From Marinilabilia sp964403175 (GTDB lineage Bacteria > Bacteroidota > Bacteroidia > Bacteroidales > Marinilabiliaceae), in the NCBI GenBank assembly GCA_964403175.1, contig CAYOFH010000172.1, forward strand, positions 1 to 6,538: DNA of 6,538 nt, given 5' to 3'. The notes under the pieces were generated by a model, which was given only the letters and a program-made list of their open reading frames with translations, had not been told where the DNA came from and ran no database searches. Below are positions 1-4,742 of the stretch, in pieces. A program made the translations under genes and the position numbers. Each line of letters opens with the position of its first letter. The first letter of the stretch is position 1.

Positions 1-2
1 GG

Positions 3-43
3 GGCAGTGCCTCCGCTAAAGCTTCGGCGACACGCGGAATGCC
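3..43. repeat. Imperfect inverted repeat at the left edge
   Basis: GGCA (3-6) and TCCGC (12-16) can pair with GCGGA (34-38) and TGCC (40-43). Between them sits a small GC-TTCG-GC hairpin (21-28) with a UUCG-type tetraloop. This patch is more GC-rich than the DNA that follows. It could be the end of a structured repeat or RNA that begins outside the window. The left part is missing, so the identity cannot be settled. A reading frame is open from the left edge to a stop at 114-116, but it runs through the hairpin at 76-98 and has low-complexity composition, so I do not call it a gene. Confidence 0.3.
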
Positions 44-75
44 AAAAAGAACAATGAAAAATAAATTTGAAATAT

Positions 76-98
76 GGCTGCTGACTTTTTCAGCAGCC
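76..98 (+). terminator. Perfect 9-bp hairpin, probable terminator of an upstream unit
   Basis: GGCTGCTGA (76-84) pairs perfectly with TCAGCAGCC (90-98) around a CTTTT loop. An AT-rich stretch follows, but there is no uninterrupted T run, so the terminator call is moderate. The hairpin would end a rightward transcript that starts outside the window. No leftward gene is near enough for it to serve that strand. A structural repeat is the alternative. Confidence 0.45.
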
Positions 99-116
99 CC
101 TATTTATATTAAATGA

Positions 117-392
117 TGTTTTGTTTTAAATTTCAGATTTTCAATATTATATGATTCATCTTAAATCTTATATAAAAATCTAACGATTTATTATTATACG
201 AATTATCCAGATGTATAGTAACCAAACATAACGGTTTTTCATGAACAGACGAGTCTAACCTTTTTTTTAGACGATAGGGGAATTTCTATTTTTTGAACTA
301 TATTTTTTTAAAAATGAGCTTTGCATGACCATTGCCTTTGTATTTATTTTATAAAAAATCTATTTTTAGCAACCACTAAAATATTATTACAT
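117..392 (+). other. AT-rich non-coding leader of the beta-helix lipoprotein gene
   Basis: I see no gene here. The stretch is very AT-rich and has one small inverted repeat, GTCTAA (253-258) with TTAGAC (267-272), around a T-rich loop. No good match to the Bacteroidota promoter (TTG, about 20 bases, TAnnTTTG) with correct spacing was found. The closest -7 box is TGCCTTTG at 333-340, which lacks a properly spaced upstream TTG. The promoter for the gene at 393 should lie here, but I cannot place it. Confidence 0.4.
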
Positions 393-2204
393 ATGAAGAC
401 ATTTTTTAAGGGGGCACCACTATTGAGTGCTTTTGTTTTATCTGCATTACTTTTTTCATGTGATACTGATTCAGATGTTGAGCAGGATCAAATCCATTAT
501 GGCCCGGTTGACAAGGTTTATGATGAACCGGAAGTGGCGGGTACAATCTTTTATGTAGCACCGGATGCCGATGCTGCATCTGACGGGTTATCAGCCAATA
601 GCCCTACTTCTATAGAAAATGCAATTTCTAATGTTGAAGGAGGTGATGCTATTGTAATGCGTGGAGGAGTTTATCGTACAGGCAACCTGAAGTTTAACCA
701 GGGAATTACAATTCAGGCATATGGTAATGAAAAACCGGTGTTAAACGGAACACTTATAGCTGAATCCTGGTCTCAGGTTGAAGATAGTTTATGGGTCACA
801 GACTGGGATTATCTTTTTCCGGCAGGAACCGAAGAATGGTGGAACAGAGAACACAATGAAGAGCACACCCCGATGCATCGCTTCAATAATGACGGCGTTT
901 TTGTTGATGGGCAGTATTTACAGTCAGCAGGAAACCCAGAAGAAGTTGATGAAGGCACCTTCTTTGTAGATTATGACGAGAATAAAATCTATATAGGAAC
1001 TAATCCTGAAGGAAAACTCATTGAGATTACTGCATTTAGAAAATCTCTGCATCGCGTTATTGAGCCTGTACATGGCAAAAGCCCGGATGACAGAGGTCCT
1101 AAAATTCATGGTATTACATTTACCCAATATGCCGATACAATGGTACATATTGGCGGTGGCGGACTGGCAATTGATCAGCATGGACGGGATGCTGTTGGCA
1201 CTGTATTCGAGAATTGCACTTTCTCCAATAACTTTAGAATTGCAATGTTTGCGTTAAGTGACAGTCTTGTTATGCGTAATTGTCATGTCCTAAATACCAA
1301 TACTGAAGGAGTTTATGTTGTTGCTTCTGATGATATTGTGCTTGAGCGTAATATCTTCGAAAATAACAATATCGAAAACTGGACAGGTTTTTTCCCTTCT
1401 TCGGTAAAAATATTTAACCAGAGCCACAGAGCGATGGTGCGTGAAAATCTTGTGATAAATCAACCCAATTCCAATGGTGTTTGGTGGGATGTTGGTAACC
1501 AGGACGGAGTATTTATAAATAACCATGTTGAAGATGTTGCCCACAGCGGATTTTTCTTTGAAATATCTGATGGCTGCACTGTTGCAGGAAATGTGTTTAA
1601 GGACTGTGACCAGAGTGTATTTGTTTTAAACTCCAGTAATGTTGAGGTTTATAATAATACTATGATAAACAGTATGATGAATTTTCGTCGGACTAACAGG
1701 GGTGATAAACTTGGAACTTTTGGCTGGCACGTAACAACAGGGCCCGGAGTTGAAGAGCGCGACGGTCATGTGGTTATGAACAACCTGCTTTATATGGGTG
1801 AAGACAAAGATTCTCCTATGGTTTATACCGGGCAGCCCGCCGACATGTGTGAAAGATTAAATGAGCCACAGTTTAAAGCCTTTGATAACAATGTTTTTGT
1901 CAGGGATTTTAAAGAAGACGAGAAGCATCCTGTAATTCGTTGGTCGCCCTATGAAAATGAAGATTGTGCAGAAGATCTTTTTACTCCGGGTGAGCTCAAC
2001 GCATTAATAGCTGATTTTTCCGCAAACGGAGAATATTACGAAAATTATGAAGGACAGATTTTTGTGGATATTGAGGGTGATGATTATGAGTTGGTTGCAG
2101 ATTTTCCCGGAAAAGAGGCAGCTACTGCAATGCCTGCTCAAGTAGCTGATTTTTTAGGAATTGATGCTGAAAATGCTTCATTTATTGGTGCTCTTCCGTA
2201 TTAA
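393..2204 (+). CDS. Surface lipoprotein with right-handed parallel beta-helix
   Basis: This gene encodes a 603-residue exported lipoprotein. I start it at the ATG at 393 rather than the in-frame TTG at 321, because a classic lipoprotein signal then begins at residue 1: basic N-terminus, hydrophobic core and an LFSC lipobox with Cys23. The next residues (DTDSDVEQD) are acidic, like the export signal that sends Bacteroidota lipoproteins to the cell surface. Residues 51-120 open with an FYVAPDADAASDG motif, as in many secreted beta-helix enzymes. Residues about 235-430 show repeated short strands and Asn-rich turns (ENCTFSNN, MRNCHVLN, LERNIFENN, VYNNTMIN), typical of a right-handed parallel beta-helix. 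A GVWWD motif lies at 362-366 and a cap-like IGALPY ends the protein. This fold is common in polysaccharide lyases and some glycoside hydrolases, so a carbohydrate-active role is likely but inferred; no family-specific catalytic set was recognised. No SusC/SusD pair or other carbohydrate gene is visible nearby. No Shine-Dalgarno sequence precedes the start. Confidence 0.9.
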   Translation: MKTFFKGAPLLSAFVLSALLFSCDTDSDVEQDQIHYGPVDKVYDEPEVAGTIFYVAPDADAASDGLSANSPTSIENAISNVEGGDAIVMRGGVYRTGNLKFNQGITIQAYGNEKPVLNGTLIAESWSQVEDSLWVTDWDYLFPAGTEEWWNREHNEEHTPMHRFNNDGVFVDGQYLQSAGNPEEVDEGTFFVDYDENKIYIGTNPEGKLIEITAFRKSLHRVIEPVHGKSPDDRGPKIHGITFTQYADTMVHIGGGGLAIDQHGRDAVGTVFENCTFSNNFRIAMFALSDSLVMRNCHVLNTNTEGVYVVASDDIVLERNIFENNNIENWTGFFPSSVKIFNQSHRAMVRENLVINQPNSNGVWWDVGNQDGVFINNHVEDVAHSGFFFEISDGCTVAGNVFKDCDQSVFVLNSSNVEVYNNTMINSMMNFRRTNRGDKLGTFGWHVTTGPGVEERDGHVVMNNLLYMGEDKDSPMVYTGQPADMCERLNEPQFKAFDNNVFVRDFKEDEKHPVIRWSPYENEDCAEDLFTPGELNALIADFSANGEYYENYEGQIFVDIEGDDYELVADFPGKEAATAMPAQVADFLGIDAENASFIGALPY

Positions 2205-2231
2205 GAAAAGTATTTATTGATTGAATATACA

Positions 2232-2265
2232 AAAGAGGCTGTTTCCTATTGGGGGCAGCCTCTTT
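2232..2265 (+). terminator. Hairpin terminator of the beta-helix lipoprotein gene
   Basis: AAAGAGGCTG (2232-2241) pairs perfectly with CAGCCTCTTT (2256-2265) around a 14-base loop, 27 bases after the stop codon. The A-rich left arm and T-ending right arm fit an intrinsic terminator. It could work in both directions and so also stop leftward transcripts from the gene at 2536-2982, although those would first cross the structured stretch between. Confidence 0.75.
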
Positions 2266-2280
2266 GCTGTCAATGACAGC
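2266..2280. repeat. 15-base near-perfect palindrome
   Basis: GCTGTCA (2266-2272) and TGACAGC (2274-2280) are exact reverse complements around a single central A. As RNA it would form a small hairpin directly abutting the terminator. It may be a protein-binding site or simply the first of the cluster of inverted repeats that follows. Confidence 0.5.
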
Positions 2281-2301
2281 CATCAGTCTGCAGTAACGGA
2301 T

Positions 2302-2341
2302 CCATGAGCTTAGCCCCCGGCTTCACCCGGGGGATTAATGG
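2302..2341. repeat. GC-rich REP-like hairpin
   Basis: CCCCCGG (2314-2320) pairs exactly with CCGGGGG (2327-2333) around a CTTCAC loop. The stem extends with TTA (2310-2312) to TAA (2336-2338), and CCAT (2302-2305) matches ATGG (2338-2341) further out; these two extensions share base 2338. A compact GC stem with short conserved-looking flanks in an AT-rich spacer resembles REP elements, which IS200-like REP-associated transposases mobilise. No transposase is in the window, so the REP reading is an inference. It has no T run and is not a typical terminator. Confidence 0.5.
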
Positions 2342-2461
2342 TACGCACAGGTTGTCTGAGCCGGCTTTTCAAAATATACGATAACTTTATTGTTGTTTAG
2401 AAGTCGGCTGATGTGGTGGGAGTTGTATCGGAGTTACACCCGCCTGAATACGTGTGCTATT
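2340..2461 (+). ncRNA. Candidate structured RNA with a three-way-junction fold
   Basis: Three nested helices can be drawn by eye. The outer stem joins TA-c-GCACA (2342-2349, C2344 bulged) with TGTGCTA (2453-2459), plus two G-T wobbles outside it. Arm one joins AGCCGGCTT (2359-2367) with AAGTCGGCT (2401-2409) with one wobble, and contains a smaller AT stem (ACGATA/TATTGT, 2378-2383 with 2388-2393). Arm two joins GGTGGG (2415-2420) with CCCGCC (2439-2444) with one wobble. The wobbles are G-U on the plus strand. No known RNA family was recognised and no promoter was found. It may be DNA of a mobile repeat rather than a transcribed RNA. No significance was computed. Confidence 0.3.
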
Positions 2462-2471
2462 TTAGTTATCA

Positions 2472-2537
2472 AGTGTCTGGTCAGAAAGTGCCAGTTGCAA
2501 GCGTAACGCAGCAAATGGTACTTTATGGACAGACACT
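2472..2537. repeat. 66-base imperfect hairpin overlapping a stop codon
   Basis: The arms 2472-2493 and 2516-2537 match in 18 of 22 positions as DNA. Two of the four mismatches become G-U pairs if the plus strand is transcribed. The stem continues inward with TTGC (2495-2498) to GCAA (2511-2514) and GCG (2501-2503) to CGC (2507-2509) around a TAA loop. The right arm includes two bases of the TAG stop codon of the leftward membrane-protein gene. There is no T run on either side, so it looks less like an intrinsic terminator than a processed 3' structure, a REP/MITE-like repeat, or part of the adjacent candidate RNA. Confidence 0.6.
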
Positions 2538-2982
2538 AAATAGCGAGGTGGAATTGAGTGAGCATTATTGTATAAACAAATGACCATGCAACCTGTCCGA
2601 GAAACAAATACAGATAGCTGGTTTTTTTGTGGCCGAAATATTTCGCAGTCAGAAATGTTCCAATTGGTATTGATAATATTACCGGCGTAAGAATAGCAAT
2701 TCCGGGCATGCCATATTTTGCTTTCAGCCTTACTAAACGTCTGTTACGTTTTGAAAATGTTTTTCTGTTTTTTTTCCTTTTACCCCGCTTTCGCAAGTTT
2801 AGTTTATTCCAAAAATAAATGATGCCTTTTGATAAAAACAGGGAAGCAATAATACCAATTAATCCACCAATATTCGTGTAGAATAATGTTTCAATGAAAG
2901 TCATTTTAAAAGCAAATATGGCAACCGGAAATGTGGCAGCAAATTTCCAGGTAGCAGATAATATGATAAATGATTCTTTCAT
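2536..2982 (-). CDS. Small basic four-helix membrane protein, unknown function
   Basis: This gene encodes a 148-residue integral membrane protein. Hydrophobic segments are seen at about residues 5-25, 35-57, 92-114 and 122-141. Between the second and third lies a strikingly basic loop (residues 60-89, with 17 Lys or Arg out of 30), which by the positive-inside rule should face the cytoplasm. The third segment starts with a GMPGIAILTPV motif followed by SIPIG, with Pro and Gly breaking the helix. This layout resembles small uncharacterised membrane proteins conserved in Bacteroidota and is distantly like the small multidrug-export (PF06695-like) or DedA-type proteins. That link comes from memory of the pattern, so no substrate is proposed. 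The gene converges on the beta-helix lipoprotein gene and diverges from the dihydrouridine synthase gene. The ATG at 2982 has only a weak TTGAG stretch upstream. No other start fits better, since the first helix begins a few residues in. Confidence 0.8.
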   Translation of the reverse strand: MKESFIILSATWKFAATFPVAIFAFKMTFIETLFYTNIGGLIGIIASLFLSKGIIYFWNKLNLRKRGKRKKNRKTFSKRNRRLVRLKAKYGMPGIAILTPVILSIPIGTFLTAKYFGHKKTSYLYLFLGQVAWSFVYTIMLTQFHLAI

Positions 2983-2994
2983 CTCAATAGATCG

Positions 2995-3015
2995 TTAGAT
3001 TTTTAGATGTTAGAT
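2995..3015. repeat. Three TTAGAT direct repeats upstream of the membrane-protein gene
   Basis: TTAGAT occurs at 2995-3000, 3003-3008 and 3010-3015, just upstream of the leftward start codon at 2982. On that gene's own strand the unit reads ATCTAA. The copies are too short and unevenly spaced to assign to a known regulator. They would lie in the 5' leader or core promoter. Confidence 0.35.
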
Positions 3016-3177
3016 TTAAGAAAACACCTAAAGTATTGGCATTTTTAACGGTGGGATGGGATTTGCAACTCATTTTTTTGTTTTTTAAAGGTGTCTAAAC
3101 TCCATTCTCCGTTTCATTTCCGGCTTAATTTTTTTTGAAAACAAGCAGATAAAAAAATCAGGTGTTTTTGTATCTAT

Positions 3178-3216
3178 GGCTTGAGAAGAATGCGCAGAAA
3201 TTTGTATTTTCAAGCC
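3178..3216. repeat. 10-bp inverted repeat in the divergent spacer
   Basis: GGCTTGAGAA (3178-3187) pairs with TTTTCAAGCC (3207-3216), with one mismatch that is a G-U wobble in plus-strand RNA. The 19-base loop holds the promoter-like GAAATTTG. No T run follows on the plus strand. The position between divergent genes suits an operator or a leader hairpin, but nothing proves either. Confidence 0.45.
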
Positions 3217-3461
3217 GTCGAAAGAAACCGAAACGTACTTTTCATTTAATGCTCAGTAAAAATATAAAAAAATTATCGAAGTAAAGATGTTTCTGTGGTT
3301 GATATATATGCAACAATGGATGTCATGGCATTTTTAGTGAGCAGATTTTGCTTCACTACACATTTATGAAGAACAAGGTGTTGCCCTTAATTTCCGGATT
3401 TCCAACAAAATATCACTACTGGTAACTGACTAAAATATTATCATTTTATCATCTTTTGTTT

Positions 3462-4406
3462 ATGAGTTTCACCATATTTTCCTCTCCTTTACAGGGGTTT
3501 ACAGATTTCAGATTCAGAAATGCAGTTGAAAAATATTTTGGTGGAACAGATGCCTGGTATGCACCTTATATTAGGTTACAGAAGCATTTGGAGATAAAGA
3601 ATTCTTATCAGAGGGATCTGTTACCTGAGAATAACCGGGTAAAATGTTTGATTCCGCAGGTAATGACCAACAGTGCAGAAGAATTTCTTTTTGTTGCGGG
3701 ATATGTTCGGGAGTTAGGATATAAGGAGCTAAACTGGAATTTGGGATGTCCTTACCCTATGGTAACGAAACGCGGTTTGGGCTCCGGACTGCTAAAACAG
3801 AAGGAGAGAATTGATGATTTATTGACCAGGGTTGCGGCCGAATCAGACATTTCCATATCTCTGAAAATGCGCCTGGGGTATGAGGACAACAGGGAAATAT
3901 TAGACTTACTGCCTCTATTGGAAAAACATAACATCAAAAATATTGTAATTCATCCCCGCTTAGGTAAACAGTTATATAAAGGAAATGTAGATCTGGAACT
4001 GTTTGAAAAATGCATTGACAATACCAGTCATCAAATTTGTTATAACGGGGATATTGATTCAGTAGCAAAATTCAGGGAAATAAAACAACGGTTTCCAGCA
4101 ATTAACAATTGGGCAATAGGGCGGGGGATTATCGCCAACCCTTTTTTACCAGCTATGATTCAATCGGATACTGATCAACTGCCAGATGACTGGACCGATC
4201 AGTTCAGACGTTTTCATGATGCTCTTTTTCAATCCTATGAAGAGGCTTTATCCGGGCCCGGGCATATTTTGATAAAGATGCAAAGCTTCTGGGAGTATTT
4301 TTCGCAGCTTTTTATCGATCCACATAAAGCTTACAAGAGAATTAGAAAGGCAAAAAATATTGATGCTTATCATGAAGCCGTAAGGGTTAATCTGGCTGAT
4401 AAGTAA
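3462..4406 (+). CDS. dus: tRNA-dihydrouridine synthase (Dus family)
   Basis: This gene encodes a 314-residue flavoenzyme that reduces specific uridines in the tRNA D-loop to dihydrouridine, using FMN and NADPH in the cytoplasm. I start at the ATG at 3462 rather than the TTG two codons upstream, because family members begin just before the SPLQGFTDFRFRNA motif (residues 8-21), which here starts a TIM barrel. The signature NLGCPYP (93-99) carries the expected catalytic Cys96. Other FMN-site features are the SLKMRLG lysine (Lys135), the histidine of IVIHPRL (His164), YNGDI (194-198) and IGRGI (219-223). The C-terminal third (about 245-314) is the helical tRNA-binding domain. It contains KMQSFWEYF, comparable to a motif in E. 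coli DusC, and the length also matches DusC. The modified position cannot be assigned from sequence alone. Many Dus enzymes have H-A-R or H-G-R where this one has H-P-R. The gene stands alone between two long spacers and lacks a Shine-Dalgarno sequence. Confidence 0.95.
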   Translation: MSFTIFSSPLQGFTDFRFRNAVEKYFGGTDAWYAPYIRLQKHLEIKNSYQRDLLPENNRVKCLIPQVMTNSAEEFLFVAGYVRELGYKELNWNLGCPYPMVTKRGLGSGLLKQKERIDDLLTRVAAESDISISLKMRLGYEDNREILDLLPLLEKHNIKNIVIHPRLGKQLYKGNVDLELFEKCIDNTSHQICYNGDIDSVAKFREIKQRFPAINNWAIGRGIIANPFLPAMIQSDTDQLPDDWTDQFRRFHDALFQSYEEALSGPGHILIKMQSFWEYFSQLFIDPHKAYKRIRKAKNIDAYHEAVRVNLADK

Positions 4407-4474
4407 GTGTAATGTTATTATATTAATTTCTATCCAACATGACTGCAAACGATAATTATAAAATTTTGTTAAAA

Positions 4475-4497
4475 ACTTGTTACAAGTAGTTTACAAG
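4475..4497. repeat. ACTTGT-T-ACAAGT palindrome with a repeated TTACAAG half-site
   Basis: ACTTGT (4475-4480) and ACAAGT (4482-4487) form a perfect 6-bp inverted repeat around one T. TTACAAG occurs at 4480-4486 and again at 4491-4497, so the copies are 11 bases apart, about one helical turn. This arrangement fits a dimeric regulator's binding site. It lies about 250 bases upstream of the VIT/VWA start, upstream of the candidate promoter there. No regulator is identified. Confidence 0.35.
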
Positions 4498-4619
4498 ATG
4501 TTTCCTTTTTATTATGAAGAAGACCTTTAATTATATTGGCTATAGAGAAAAAAAGAAAATTATCTTTAATGGTTAACTAAACTTAACATTATTTTAAAAT
4601 ATTCAAATATTCGTATGTG

Positions 4620-4653
4620 TTGTTTTTTTTCAGATTCTTTTATAGTAGCTTTA
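4620..4653 (+). promoter_or_regulatory. Possible Bacteroidota-type promoter of the VIT/VWA gene
   Basis: TTG at 4620-4622 and TAGCTTTA at 4646-4653 resemble the -33 and -7 boxes (TTG and TAnnTTTG) of the Bacteroidota housekeeping sigma factor. The second box has one mismatch, and the 23-base gap is at the long end of the usual range. Transcription would begin near 4660, giving a leader of roughly 80 bases that includes the hairpin at 4677-4695. AT-rich DNA gives such matches by chance, so confidence is low. Confidence 0.3.
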
Positions 4654-4676
4654 GATAAAGGTAACAGGATCTTAAC

Positions 4677-4715
4677 ATCAGTTTAATTAACTGATTGTCT
4701 CTCTTTTTCTTTTAT
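4677..4715 (+). promoter_or_regulatory. Leader hairpin with T-rich tail, possible attenuator
   Basis: ATCAGTT (4677-4683) pairs exactly with AACTGAT (4689-4695) around a TAATT loop. A pyrimidine stretch dominated by T follows at once. The shape is that of a weak intrinsic terminator, but it lies about 50 bases before the ATG at 4743. It might end read-through from the upstream gene or attenuate the downstream one. The stem is AT-rich and therefore weak. Confidence 0.35.
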
Positions 4716-4742
4716 TTTCAAACCCTCCTAAAGCACTTTACC

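Larger units (their letters stand above)
2983..3461. other. Divergent intergenic region with inverted and direct repeats
   Basis: This 479-base spacer should hold promoters for both the leftward membrane-protein gene and the rightward dihydrouridine synthase gene. No protein-coding potential is evident. Visible signals are three TTAGAT copies near the leftward start (2995, 3003 and 3010) and a 10-bp inverted repeat at 3178-3216. GAAATTTG (3197-3204), inside the loop of that repeat, is one base off the TAnnTTTG promoter box. The TTG at 3181-3183 is only 13 bases before it, closer than usual, so I do not call a promoter. Confidence 0.4.
4407..4742. other. AT-rich intergenic region upstream of the VIT/VWA gene
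   Basis: No gene is supported in this 336-base spacer, and no strong terminator follows the dihydrouridine synthase stop. It contains a 13-base palindrome (4475-4487), a possible promoter (4620-4653) and a leader hairpin followed by a T-rich stretch (4677-4715). A 20-codon ORF at 4514-4576 is considered chance. Just before the start codon the plus strand reads CCTCCTAAAG, the complement of a Shine-Dalgarno sequence rather than one, so it gives the gene at 4743 no conventional ribosome-binding site. Confidence 0.45.

Noticed and set aside
3..116. Reading frame open from the left edge to a TGA at 114-116.
   Set aside because: It is short, rich in Ala, Ser and Lys, and runs straight through a perfect 9-bp hairpin. 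It resembles translated repeat DNA more than a protein C-terminus.
321..392. N-terminal extension of the beta-helix gene from a TTG codon.
   Set aside because: It would place 24 extra residues before a standard lipoprotein signal peptide that begins at the ATG at 393.
778..1544. Several overlapping ORFs of 60-85 codons on both strands inside the beta-helix gene.
   Set aside because: They lie within a long, well-supported coding frame, and their translations show no domain-like features.
2340..2461. Group II intron or riboswitch in the convergent spacer.
   Set aside because: No domain V-like motif, intron boundary sequence or known aptamer core was recognised. Only the general structured-element call is kept.
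4248..4448. Leftward 66-codon ORF overlapping the end of the dihydrouridine synthase gene.
   Set aside because: Most of it is antisense to a confident gene and it has no supporting signal.
4514..4576. 20-codon ORF starting MKKTFNYIGY in the spacer before the VIT/VWA gene.
   Set aside because: It is very short, in AT-rich DNA, with no ribosome-binding site and no recognisable feature, so chance is the simplest explanation.
4713..4732. Shine-Dalgarno-like GGAGG on the minus strand (complement of CCTCC).
   Set aside because: No start codon at suitable spacing opens a reading frame of useful length on that strand.
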